The notes under the pieces were generated by a model that worked only from the letters and a program-made list of their open reading frames with translations, had not been told where the DNA came from and did not search any database. Positions 1 through 5,826 of a stretch of DNA of 5,876 bases are shown one piece after another. The DNA is from Alphaproteobacteria bacterium (lineage in GTDB: Bacteria; Pseudomonadota; Alphaproteobacteria; Rhodobacterales; Rhodobacteraceae). Where the stretch lies: positions 1 through 5,876 of the forward strand of contig JAUHWJ010000147.1 in the NCBI GenBank assembly GCA_030424705.1, read 5' to 3'. How positions within the stretch are numbered: position 1 is the stretch's first letter; every line of letters starts with the position of its first letter. The translations under genes and the position numbers were made by a program.

Positions 1-540
1 CTGGCGAAGCTTGGCGCCTCGACCGTCTCGCTTCCCGGCGCGCAGATCTACGAGAACCTCGTCTCCGGCTCCATCGAGGCGACGGAATGGATCGGGCCCT
101 ATAACGACTACTTCATGAAGTTCTACGAGGCCGCGAAGTACTACTACACCGGCGGGATGCACGAGCCGGGGACGGCGGCAGGGCTGGGGATGAACGCTTC
201 CTGGTACGGCTCGCTCTCCAACTGGGAGAAGCATGTCATCCGCGCGGCCTGCCTCGAGGAGAACGGCAACGCCTATGACGAGCTCTCGGCGCTCAACGGG
301 ACCTATCTGAAGCGGATGATCGAGGAGAACGGCGTTCAGGTCCGCGCCTTCAACGACGATCTCTGGGACGCGTTCGGAGACGCGGCTGCGGAAGCCTACG
401 CGGAAGTGCGGGCGCATTCCGATCTCGCCGCGCGGATCGACGACAGCTACCAGTCCTTCCTCCGGACGGTCGGCGCCTCGGCCTCCCAGTTTGAGGGCAC
501 GTTCCTGAGGCAGCGCAACCGGGTTCTCGGGATCGCCTGA
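1..540 (+). CDS. TRAP transporter solute-binding protein (DctP/TakP-like), 3' part
   Basis: This is the C-terminal 179 residues of a periplasmic receptor for a tripartite ATP-independent (TRAP) transporter; the 5' end lies outside the window, and reading frame 1 is open from base 1 to the TGA at 538-540. The visible part reads LPGAQIYENL, then ATEWIGPYND (residues 27-36), then KYYYTGGMHEPG (46-57), which is the usual order in receptors of the TakP type. From memory, TakP of Rhodobacter sphaeroides uses a Glu-Trp pair and a Glu 26 residues later at its cation and 2-oxoacid site; here E29-W30 and E55 keep that spacing. A 2-oxoacid or similar organic anion is therefore a plausible ligand, but the substrate is inferred. 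No TRAP membrane subunits follow, so any DctQ/DctM partners would be upstream or elsewhere. The family call is firm; the substrate is not. Confidence 0.9.
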   Translation: MAKLGASTVSLPGAQIYENLVSGSIEATEWIGPYNDYFMKFYEAAKYYYTGGMHEPGTAAGLGMNASWYGSLSNWEKHVIRAACLEENGNAYDELSALNGTYLKRMIEENGVQVRAFNDDLWDAFGDAAAEAYAEVRAHSDLAARIDDSYQSFLRTVGASASQFEGTFLRQRNRVLGIA

Positions 541-550
541 GGCGGCGGGC

Positions 551-575
551 GGGGCGGCGCCGCGTGCGCCGCCTC
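551..575 (+). terminator. GC-rich hairpin after the TRAP receptor gene, possible terminator
   Basis: GGCGGCGC at 553-560 and GCGCCGCC at 566-573 are perfect reverse complements around a 5-base loop, and one G-U and one G-C pair extend the stem to 10 bp. It starts 10 bases after the stop codon. Only a poor T content (TCGTTCGG) follows, so intrinsic termination would be weak; it may instead protect the mRNA 3' end or be chance in very GC-rich DNA. Confidence 0.4.
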
Positions 576-621
576 GTTCGGACCGTCCTGTGAGATAGGT
601 CGCATTGCGGGAAACGCGGCT

Positions 622-650
622 TTGCGGCGGGCTGCGCGGGCGTCTATCTT
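622..650 (+). promoter_or_regulatory. Candidate sigma-70-type promoter of the M10 protease gene
   Basis: TTGCGG at 622-627 (-35-like) is followed after exactly 17 bp by TATCTT at 645-650 (-10-like). Transcription would begin near 657, leaving a very short leader of about 15 bases that holds the Shine-Dalgarno sequence. TTG-containing words are common in this DNA and no conserved operator is visible, so this is a suggestion only. The rest of the 131-bp gap holds the hairpin at 551-575 and nothing else I recognise. Confidence 0.3.
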
Positions 651-656
651 CCCGGC

Positions 657-663
657 AGGAGGG
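657..663 (+). promoter_or_regulatory. Strong ribosome binding site for the M10 protease
   Basis: AGGAGGG lies 8 bases before the ATG at 672. It is the best Shine-Dalgarno match in the window and fixes the protease start at 672, which keeps the N-terminal cysteine cluster inside the protein. Confidence 0.8.
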
Positions 664-671
664 TTCTGGGG

Positions 672-3089
672 ATGCCGCAGGGCGAGATCACGGCCGCATA
701 TGAGACGCAGCCGGCCTGCGCATGCGCGCTTTGCGGAGCCGCCTCCCCCCTCGGCGAGCAGACCGCGCGCGCGACCTCCGCGCCGGTAGACGCCGCGATC
801 TTCGACGCGGACCAGGCGGTCGACGGCCTCCTTTCCGGCGTAAAATGGGCGATGACCTCGCTCACCTTCAGCTTCCCCGACTCCGCCTTCGACTACGCCT
901 ATCGCGGCTATCTCAACGTCCGCGACACGTTCGCCCCGGCGACGGAAGGCCTCGCCGAGGCCGCGCGGGCCGGCTTCGCCTTCTACGCCGAGGTCAGCGG
1001 GCTCGACTTCACCGAACTGAACGGCGCCGCCGATGCGGAGGCCGACCTGATGATCGGCCGCTCCTCCGCGCCCGGCACGGCCTTCGCCTATTTCCCGTTC
1101 TCGGGCGACGAGGGCGGCGACGCCTGGTTCAACCGGAACGACTACAACGACCCGGTCTCCGGCAGCTACGCCTGGGCGACGGTGCTGCACGAGATCGGCC
1201 ATGCGCTCGGCCTGAAGCACGGGCACGAGACGGGCGGCGCGGGCGCGGTGCCCTATGCGTTCGACAGCCATGAGTTCACGCTCATGACCTACCGTTCCTA
1301 TGTCGGCTCGTCGGGGAGCGCCTATACGAACGGGTCCGCCAGCGGGCCGCAGACGCCCATGATGCTCGACATCGCGGCCATCCAGCGGCTCTACGGAGCG
1401 AATTTCGAGCATCGGGTGGGGGACGACGTCTACGCCTTCACGCCAGATTCCGGGCGCATGGCGGTCAACGGCGTTCTTCAGGAGGAGACGCGGGGCGATA
1501 TCGTCTTCCGCACGATCTGGGACGGGGGCGGGGAGGATCTCTACGACTTCTCGGCCTTCGACCGCGCGCTGGCGATCGACCTCGCGCCCGGCGGCTTCGT
1601 CGATCTCGACCCGGGCGGGACGGCGCAGCGCGCCTTTCTGGGCGGCGGGGTCCATGCGCGCGGGCATGTCTTCAACGCGCTCGAATTCGAGGGGGACGCG
1701 CGCTCCCTGATCGAGCACGCAAGAGGTGGCGGCGGCGCGGACCTCATCCTCGGCAATCGCGCAGGCAACCGGCTGGAGGGGCTGGGCGGGGACGATTCGC
1801 TCGATGGTCTCGCGGGCTCGGATACGCTTGTCGGCGGGGCGGGGGCCGATCTCTTCCGCTTCGATCTCGGCGTTTCGGCCTTCGGCGACGTGGACCTTAT
1901 CCTCGATCTCGATTTCGGAGAGGGGGACAGGCTGGAGCTGCTGGGCCTGCCGGAGGAGAGCATCGCGGGCTCCTTCTTCTTCGGGCCGGGCGGCGGGGCT
2001 ACGATTTCGAGCCTTGAGGACCTGCAGACGCTCTCCGGCGCCGGGGGCTTCACCCTCGCGGAGGCGGAGGCGGGGGCGGCGGCGCTCGTGCTCTCCGCGG
2101 AGGCGCTGAGCCAGACGATCATCCTTGGCGCGATCGCCTTCGCCGATCTCTTTCCGGCCCCGATGGAGCCCGAGGCTGAAGGCGCCGCCGATTTGGACGT
2201 CGCGTCCGAGGAAGCGCCCGCGGCGGACCCGGAGGGACCGAGCGAGGCGGCGCCTCAACCTGAGTCGCTTGTAGAGGTGGCCCCTGCAGAGCCGGACCCG
2301 ACAGTCGAGCCGTCGCCGGAGGACCCGTCGGACGTACTCGTGACGGTAGAGCCAGAGCCGCCGGCCGACCCGAAGGCGGGGGACCCGGCGGATGAGCCTC
2401 GGGCCGAGCCCACGCCTGTTCCGCCGGCTCCGGTTCCCCCGGTCCGGACCCCGATCGAACCGTCGCATCGCGACTCCGACCTTTCCATCCTCGCCGATCC
2501 TGGCGACGACGCGCCGGCGCCCGTCCGCATCCGCGGAGCCGCGGCGGACGAGACGCTGACGGGCGGCGCCGGCGATGAGGTCATCGCCGGGCGGGGCGGC
2601 GACGACCGGATGCGCGCGCGGGGCGGCGATGACACGGTGAAGGGCCAGGCCGGGGCGGACACGCTGAACGGCGGCGCGGGCGACGACCTTCTGAGAGGCG
2701 GCGCCGATTCAGACCGGATCCTCGGCGCCGCGGGCGGCGACCGGCTCTTTGGCCAGCGCGGAGACGACAAGCTGCGCGGCGGCGGCGGGGACGATGCGCT
2801 TCGCGGCGGAGCGGGGGCGGACAGCCTCTGGGGCCAGGCCGGGGATGACGAGCTGACCGGCGGCGCCGGCCGGGACCGCTTCTTTTTCCGCCCGGGCGGC
2901 GGCGACGACCTCGTCACGGATTTCACGCAGGGCGCGGACCGGATCGTCATCGCCGGCCCCGGCGCCGCCTTCGGCGCGCTTCAGATCGAAGCGGCCGCGG
3001 AGGGCACCATGATCCGCTTCGCGGACTATTCCGTGACGCTCGCGGGCGTCGAGGCCGCGGCGCTTTCGGCGGATGATTTCCTGTTCTGA
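672..3089 (+). CDS. Secreted serralysin-like M10 metalloprotease with two RTX blocks
   Basis: This 805-residue protein is a zinc endopeptidase of the serralysin group, expected to leave the cell by type I secretion and fold on extracellular calcium. The catalytic domain spans about residues 45-250. The zinc site HEIGHALGLKH begins at H173, with ligands H173, H177 and H183 and catalytic E174; the Met-turn is MTY with M205 and Y207. A typical DIAAIQRLYGAN segment follows. Five RTX nonapeptides run from 352 to 396, then an end-module ending near 494 (IILGAIAFADLF). A linker at 495-613 has 30 Pro and 31 Asp/Glu in 119 residues. Twelve RTX nonapeptides run from 631 to 738, followed by a second end-module that finishes in ADDFLF, the usual hydrophobic type I secretion terminus. 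No Sec signal is seen. The only cysteines are C16, C18 and C21. No ABC exporter or inhibitor gene adjoins it. Family assignment is secure; substrate is unknown. Confidence 0.94.
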   Translation: MPQGEITAAYETQPACACALCGAASPLGEQTARATSAPVDAAIFDADQAVDGLLSGVKWAMTSLTFSFPDSAFDYAYRGYLNVRDTFAPATEGLAEAARAGFAFYAEVSGLDFTELNGAADAEADLMIGRSSAPGTAFAYFPFSGDEGGDAWFNRNDYNDPVSGSYAWATVLHEIGHALGLKHGHETGGAGAVPYAFDSHEFTLMTYRSYVGSSGSAYTNGSASGPQTPMMLDIAAIQRLYGANFEHRVGDDVYAFTPDSGRMAVNGVLQEETRGDIVFRTIWDGGGEDLYDFSAFDRALAIDLAPGGFVDLDPGGTAQRAFLGGGVHARGHVFNALEFEGDARSLIEHARGGGGADLILGNRAGNRLEGLGGDDSLDGLAGSDTLVGGAGADLFRFDLGVSAFGDVDLILDLDFGEGDRLELLGLPEESIAGSFFFGPGGGATISSLEDLQTLSGAGGFTLAEAEAGAAALVLSAEALSQTIILGAIAFADLFPAPMEPEAEGAADLDVASEEAPAADPEGPSEAAPQPESLVEVAPAEPDPTVEPSPEDPSDVLVTVEPEPPADPKAGDPADEPRAEPTPVPPAPVPPVRTPIEPSHRDSDLSILADPGDDAPAPVRIRGAAADETLTGGAGDEVIAGRGGDDRMRARGGDDTVKGQAGADTLNGGAGDDLLRGGADSDRILGAAGGDRLFGQRGDDKLRGGGGDDALRGGAGADSLWGQAGDDELTGGAGRDRFFFRPGGGDDLVTDFTQGADRIVIAGPGAAFGALQIEAAAEGTMIRFADYSVTLAGVEAAALSADDFLF
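1725..1859 (+). repeat. First RTX block: five tandem 27-bp units
   Basis: Five in-frame nonapeptides (residues 352-396) follow the GGxGxDxLx pattern, for example GLGGDDSLD and GLAGSDTLV. The second unit (GNRAGNRLE) is degenerate. The units should form a calcium-binding parallel beta-roll next to the protease domain, as in known serralysins. Confidence 0.85.
2562..2885 (+). repeat. Second RTX block: twelve tandem 27-bp units
   Basis: Twelve uninterrupted nonapeptides (residues 631-738) run from GGAGDEVIA to GGAGRDRFF. Most have GGxGxDxL spacing; GGADSDRIL and GAAGGDRLF deviate. The DNA copies differ at many codon positions, so this is an old protein-level repeat and not a recent DNA duplication. 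Confidence 0.9.
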
Positions 3090-3095
3090 AGCGCC

Positions 3096-3881
3096 TCAGT
3101 CCGGCGAGACGGGGGTCGGGTCCGGCTTCTGCAGTTCTTCCACAGGAAGCCGATCCGGCGCGTTCGTGAGACGCCAGGCGCCGCCGCGGAAATACTCGAA
3201 CGGCGTGAACTTCGCCTTGTAGTCCATCTTGCGGGAGCCGGGCACCCAATAGCCGAGATAGAGATAGGGCAGGCCCGCCTGCCGGGCGATGGCCACATGG
3301 TCGAGGATCATGTGCACACCAAGGCTGCGGGAGGCGAGATCAGGCCGGAAGAAACTGTAGACCATCGATAGCCCGTCCGCCATCACGTCGGTCAGGCACG
3401 CGGCGATGAGCCCGCCGGCATCCGCGTCGTGATACTCGATCACGCGCGTGCGCACCGTCGTCTCCTCGATCATCGCGGCGAATTCGCAGATGTCCATCTC
3501 CGCCATGCCGCCATCGGCGTGGCGCGAGCCGAGATAGGCGCGGAAGAGCTCGTATTGCTCCTCCGTCGCCCAGGGCGCGCAGGTTCGCCGTTCGACCGCC
3601 CGGTTCGCCTTCAGCACGCGGCGTTGGGAGCGGCTCGGCTCGAACGAGGCGACCGGGATGCGGACGGAAAGGCAGGCGCCGCATTCCGAACAGGCCGGGC
3701 GATAGGCGACGGACTGGCTGCGCCGGAACCCGCGGAGCGAGAGCGTGTCGTTCATCCGCCGCGCATCGGCGCCGCGCAGCGTCGTGAACAGCTTCCGTTC
3801 CTGCCGACCGGGGAGGTAGGGGCAGGGCTGGTTCGCCGTCAGAAAGAACTGCGCGGTGATGTTCTGGTTCAGATGGGTCAT
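3096..3881 (-). CDS. bpt: Aspartate/glutamate leucyltransferase (Bpt; older name arginyltransferase)
   Basis: This 261-residue cytoplasmic enzyme belongs to the Bpt/Ate family, which moves an amino acid (leucine for Bpt) from aminoacyl-tRNA to proteins beginning with Asp or Glu, marking them for ClpS/ClpAP degradation in the N-end rule pathway. The sequence shows [13 protein letters not shown] (residues 18-30), the cysteine motif [11 protein letters not shown] with C64, C67 and C70, [10 protein letters not shown] (186-195) and [14 protein letters not shown] (209-222), in the family order. Length is normal. The ATG at 3881 gives the expected N-terminus, but the bases before it lack a clear Shine-Dalgarno sequence, so translation may depend on the upstream RDD gene, 59 bp away on the same strand. 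Leu versus Arg specificity is taken from the bacterial family and not read from the sequence. Its stop is 6 bp from the stop of the convergent protease gene. Confidence 0.93.
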   Translation of the reverse strand: MTHLNQNITAQFFLTANQPCPYLPGRQERKLFTTLRGADARRMNDTLSLRGFRRSQSVAYRPACSECGACLSVRIPVASFEPSRSQRRVLKANRAVERRTCAPWATEEQYELFRAYLGSRHADGGMAEMDICEFAAMIEETTVRTRVIEYHDADAGGLIAACLTDVMADGLSMVYSFFRPDLASRSLGVHMILDHVAIARQAGLPYLYLGYWVPGSRKMDYKAKFTPFEYFRGGAWRLTNAPDRLPVEELQKPDPTPVSPD

Positions 3882-3895
3882 TCAGGCTTCGGACG

Positions 3896-3947
3896 GGCGG
3901 TGACGCGGCGAGAGGAAGGTATCAACGCTTCAAGCCTCTGTCACGCC
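3896..3947 (-). other. Imperfect intercistronic hairpin between the RDD gene and bpt
   Basis: GTGAC (3900-3904) and AGAGG (3911-3915) pair with the contiguous CCTCTGTCAC at 3935-3944, leaving a 6-base bulge on one side. GGC (3896-3898) can pair with GCC (3945-3947), and an inner GAAG (3915-3918)/CTTC (3928-3931) pairing is an alternative extension. In the minus-strand transcript the structure covers the RDD stop codon and ends 14 bases before the bpt start. There is no U-tract, so it is unlikely to be a terminator. Confidence 0.25.
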
Positions 3948-4411
3948 GGAGAATTGATCATGGTTGAGCCAAATGGAAGGTCATGCAGGCCCCGGCCCAT
4001 GGCCGAGCCGGCCATCAGGATCGCGGAGACGAGAAGGAGCGGCGCGATGGCGACGAAGACGTAGAAGAGAAGCGTGTGGCCGATCGCGTGGGGCAGGTCG
4101 AACCTGTCCCCGTCCCGCCGCCTGAGCTCTATGGCGGTAAGGCGCATGCCCCAGGTGGCGGAGCGGTTCGCGAGGGTCGAGACGCGGTAGATCAGGTCCG
4201 TCGCCGCGACGACGAAGCCGAGGAGAAGGAGGCCCAGGCCGAGCGTCAGGAGGCCGACGAGCAGGGCGAGACCCCAGACGATGACGAGATCGAGAATGAA
4301 TGCGAAGAGCCGGCGCGCCGGAACGCCCGCATAGAAGCGGCGCTCCGTCTCCGGATCCGGGAGCCCGCCCCGCCCTTCCAGCCAGCCCGCCACGCCTTCG
4401 TTCATCGCCAT
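3941..4411 (-). CDS. RDD family integral membrane protein
   Basis: A 156-residue inner-membrane protein of the RDD family. The signature is visible as R33/R34 and D41 in ARRLFAFILD at the start of the first membrane segment, and as D144 in GRGLHDLPFG near the C-terminus. Hydrophobic stretches lie at about 36-53, 56-75 and 112-135; SATWGMRLTAIELRRRDG (84-101) is the usual central loop. The ATG at 4411 is preferred over the one at 4405 because AGGA (minus strand, 4422-4419) lies 7 bases before it. RDD proteins have no single established role; some have been linked to ion transport or stress, so no function is assigned here. It sits between ppk2 (57 bp upstream) and bpt (59 bp downstream) and probably shares their transcript; from memory, an RDD gene beside bpt is common in Rhodobacterales. 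Confidence 0.88.
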   Translation of the reverse strand: MAMNEGVAGWLEGRGGLPDPETERRFYAGVPARRLFAFILDLVIVWGLALLVGLLTLGLGLLLLGFVVAATDLIYRVSTLANRSATWGMRLTAIELRRRDGDRFDLPHAIGHTLLFYVFVAIAPLLLVSAILMAGSAMGRGLHDLPFGSTMINSPA

Positions 4412-4468
4412 GCGTTCTTCCTTTCGCCTGTCACCGGGCAGATGGCCCCGGGGGCGGGCAGACGCAAG

Positions 4469-5332
4469 TCAGGGTGTCGCGAGCGGGATGGCGCCGGCGG
4501 CGCCGCAGATCGCGGGATCGGGCGGGTGCGCCGCATCTTCCGTCCGGCCGGAATAGGGAATGGCGGAGAGGACGGCGCGGATCGCGGCGATGCGCGCGCG
4601 GCGCTTGTCGTCCGCCCGGATCACCGTCCAGGGCGCGACGCCGCTGTCGGTGCGGCGGAACATCTCCTCGATCGCGGCGGAATAGTCCGACCAGCGGTCG
4701 AGAGACTGGTAGTCGATGGGCGAGAGCTTCCACTGGCGGAGCGGATCCTCCTCCCGCGCGAGAAAGCGGGAGAGCTGCTCGGCGCGGCCCACGGTCAGCC
4801 AGAACTTGAAGAGGCGGATGCCGTCATTCACCAGCATGTCCTCGAATTCCGGGGCCTGGTGGAAGAAGATCTCGCGCTCAGCATCGGTGCAGAAGCCGAA
4901 GACGCGCTCGACCACGGCGCGGTTGTACCAGCTTCGGTCGAAGAACACGATCTCGCCCGGGCCGGGCAGGTGCTGGATGTAGCGCTGGAAATACCATTGC
5001 CCGCGCTCCGTGTCTGAGGGTTTCGCGAGCGCGACGATGCGCGCGCCGCGAGGGTTCAGGTTCATCGTGAAGCGCCGGATGGCTCCGCCCTTGCCCGCCG
5101 CGTCCCGCCCCTCGAAAACCAGAGCGATGCGCTCGCCCGTCGCCTTGACCCAGGACTGCAGCTTGACGAGCTCGATCTGAAGCGCGTCGAGCTCGCGGTC
5201 ATAGGCCTTCTTTTTCATCCGGTCCGGGTGGGGATAGCCGGCATCTAGGAACTCGTTGGACTTGGCGAGCTGAATGGCTTTGCGGATGGAATTCGGGGCC
5301 CGCTTCTCGAAATAGTTCCTGATCTCGCCCAT
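4469..5332 (-). CDS. ppk2: Polyphosphate kinase 2 (PPK2, class I-like)
   Basis: A 287-residue cytoplasmic kinase that transfers phosphate between polyphosphate and nucleoside diphosphates, in this class mainly making ATP or GTP from polyphosphate. It has one PPK2 domain with the P-loop GRDAAGKGG (residues 75-83, K81), the Walker B-like FFDRSWYNR (130-138, D132 and R133), and the lid segment EDPLRQWKLSP (195-205). PSDTERGQWYFQRY between the P-loop and Walker B is also typical. Length fits a single-domain class I enzyme; the last 25 or so residues after SAIPYSG are low-complexity and family-variable. I chose the ATG at 5332 because AAGGAG lies 10 bases upstream and MGEIRNYFEKR gives a normal start. 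An ATG 31 codons further upstream, at 5425, has no ribosome site and abuts the arsR operator. It is the first gene of the minus-strand cluster and is divergent from arsR. NDP preference and subclass are inferred from resemblance. Confidence 0.93.
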   Translation of the reverse strand: MGEIRNYFEKRAPNSIRKAIQLAKSNEFLDAGYPHPDRMKKKAYDRELDALQIELVKLQSWVKATGERIALVFEGRDAAGKGGAIRRFTMNLNPRGARIVALAKPSDTERGQWYFQRYIQHLPGPGEIVFFDRSWYNRAVVERVFGFCTDAEREIFFHQAPEFEDMLVNDGIRLFKFWLTVGRAEQLSRFLAREEDPLRQWKLSPIDYQSLDRWSDYSAAIEEMFRRTDSGVAPWTVIRADDKRRARIAAIRAVLSAIPYSGRTEDAAHPPDPAICGAAGAIPLATP

Positions 5333-5342
5333 CGGCCCGCAT

Positions 5343-5348
5343 CTCCTT
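5343..5348 (-). promoter_or_regulatory. Ribosome binding site deciding the ppk2 start
   Basis: On the minus strand AAGGAG reads from 5348 to 5343, 10 bases before the ATG at 5332. The ATG immediately after it (5342-5340) is out of frame, so 5332 is the only in-frame start served by this site. Confidence 0.65.
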
Positions 5349-5424
5349 GCAGCGTCCGGTGAAAGAATGACGCCGGCGGACGCGCCCGTAAAGGCTTGGG
5401 CCCGACCGGCCGCAGCGCGAATCA

Positions 5425-5452
5425 TTTACATAACCGGAAATATGGTTATGTT
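5425..5452 (+). promoter_or_regulatory. Candidate arsR promoter giving a leaderless mRNA
   Basis: TTTACA at 5425-5430 and TATGTT at 5447-5452 are separated by 16 bp. Counting 7 bases from the -10 element puts the transcription start at about 5459, which is the A of the arsR ATG. The absence of any Shine-Dalgarno sequence before that ATG agrees with a leaderless transcript. This is also a clear AT-rich island in GC-rich DNA. Confidence 0.45.
5428..5451. promoter_or_regulatory. Inverted-repeat operator, likely the ArsR binding site
   Basis: ACATAACC at 5428-5435 and GGTTATGT at 5444-5451 are perfect 8-bp reverse complements with an 8-base AT-rich spacer (GGAAATAT). The site overlaps both elements of the candidate arsR promoter, so a bound dimer would block it. 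It lies 95 bp from the ppk2 start, so an effect on ppk2 is possible but less direct. The symmetry is seen; ArsR binding is inferred from position and family habit. Confidence 0.65.
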
Positions 5453-5458
5453 GACCGC

Positions 5459-5776
5459 ATGACTGAGACAGCCCGTCATGCCCGCGCGCTCGCCGCCCTC
5501 GGCCACGAGGCGCGCCTTTCGATCTTCCGCCTCCTCGTGAAGGCGGGGGAGGATGGGCTTAGAGTCGGCGATATCGGCGAGCATCTCGGCCTCGCGCCCT
5601 CCACGCTCGCTCACCATCTCTCAACGCTCGTCGATGCGGGGCTGGTTCTGCAGGAGCGTCGGGGGCGGGAAGTGTTCAACAGCGTCGATTTCCCGGCCAT
5701 GCGCCGGGTGCTCGGCTTTCTCACCTCGGAATGCTGCGCCGGACTCGCCATGAAGCCGGCGGAGAGCGCCGCATGA
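5459..5776 (+). CDS. ArsR/SmtB-family repressor with C-terminal vicinal Cys pair
   Basis: A 105-residue winged-helix regulator. ALAALGHEARLSIFRLLV (residues 10-27) is the usual N-terminal helix, the DNA-binding helices are at about 34-61 with recognition helix APSTLAHHLSTLVDAG, and the wing is LVLQERRGREVFNSV (62-76). The only cysteines are C92 and C93 in SECCAG just after the last helix. Arsenite-sensing ArsR of Acidithiobacillus ferrooxidans uses a C-terminal vicinal pair plus a third Cys; here the third is absent. Sensing of arsenite or another thiophilic ion is therefore plausible but not proven, and a redox signal is possible. I chose the ATG at 5459; an in-frame TTG at 5396 would add 21 residues across the operator and is unlikely. 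A perfect inverted repeat lies 7 bp upstream, implying autorepression. The gene overlaps the next ATG in an ATGA. Confidence 0.9.
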   Translation: MTETARHARALAALGHEARLSIFRLLVKAGEDGLRVGDIGEHLGLAPSTLAHHLSTLVDAGLVLQERRGREVFNSVDFPAMRRVLGFLTSECCAGLAMKPAESAA

Positions 5777-5826
5777 GCGCTCTATTTCGCCCAGAAACAA
5801 CCGGAATCCCGGAGATTTGGAAATGA
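5773..5826 (+). CDS. Possible 17-residue ORF between arsR and the next gene
   Basis: MSALFRPETTGIPEIWK is encoded from an ATG that overlaps the arsR stop (ATGA at 5773-5776) to a TGA that overlaps the next ATG (ATGA at 5823-5826). GGAG at 5761-5764 lies 8 bases before its start. I do not recognise the peptide. It could be a translated coupling or leader peptide that carries ribosomes from arsR to the downstream gene, or a chance reading frame in a 46-bp gap. Confidence 0.3.
   Translation: MSALFRPETTGIPEIWK

Noticed and set aside
447..2468. 673-codon open frame on the minus strand opposite the protease gene
   Set aside because: The translation is Arg-rich with no recognisable domain, and the plus strand there encodes a clear M10/RTX protein. 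Long antisense frames are expected in about 70% G+C coding DNA.
2562..2885. Tandem repeats considered as a CRISPR array or DNA satellite
   Set aside because: The 27-bp units are in frame, diverged at DNA level, have no unique spacers, and encode standard RTX nonapeptides.
2255..2950. 231-codon minus-strand Ser/Pro-rich frame opposite the second RTX block
   Set aside because: Its periodicity only mirrors the 27-bp RTX units of the real gene on the other strand.
3429..4064. 211-codon plus-strand frame opposite bpt
   Set aside because: No family resemblance; it overlaps the strongly conserved bpt gene on the opposite strand.
4412..4468. CCCCGGGG palindrome in the ppk2-RDD gap as a terminator
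   Set aside because: It has no loop and no T-run, and such GC words are expected by chance here.
3983..5017. 344-codon plus-strand frame across the RDD and ppk2 genes
   Set aside because: It is low-complexity, charged and unlike any family, while the minus strand encodes well-conserved RDD and PPK2 proteins. It is a shadow frame.
5333..5425. N-terminal extension of PPK2 starting at 5425
   Set aside because: There is no ribosome site, it abuts the arsR operator, the extra 31 residues are low-complexity, and a well-placed AAGGAG serves the ATG at 5332.
5396..5458. ArsR start at the in-frame TTG 5396
   Set aside because: It would translate through the operator and promoter; the family N-terminus fits the ATG at 5459.
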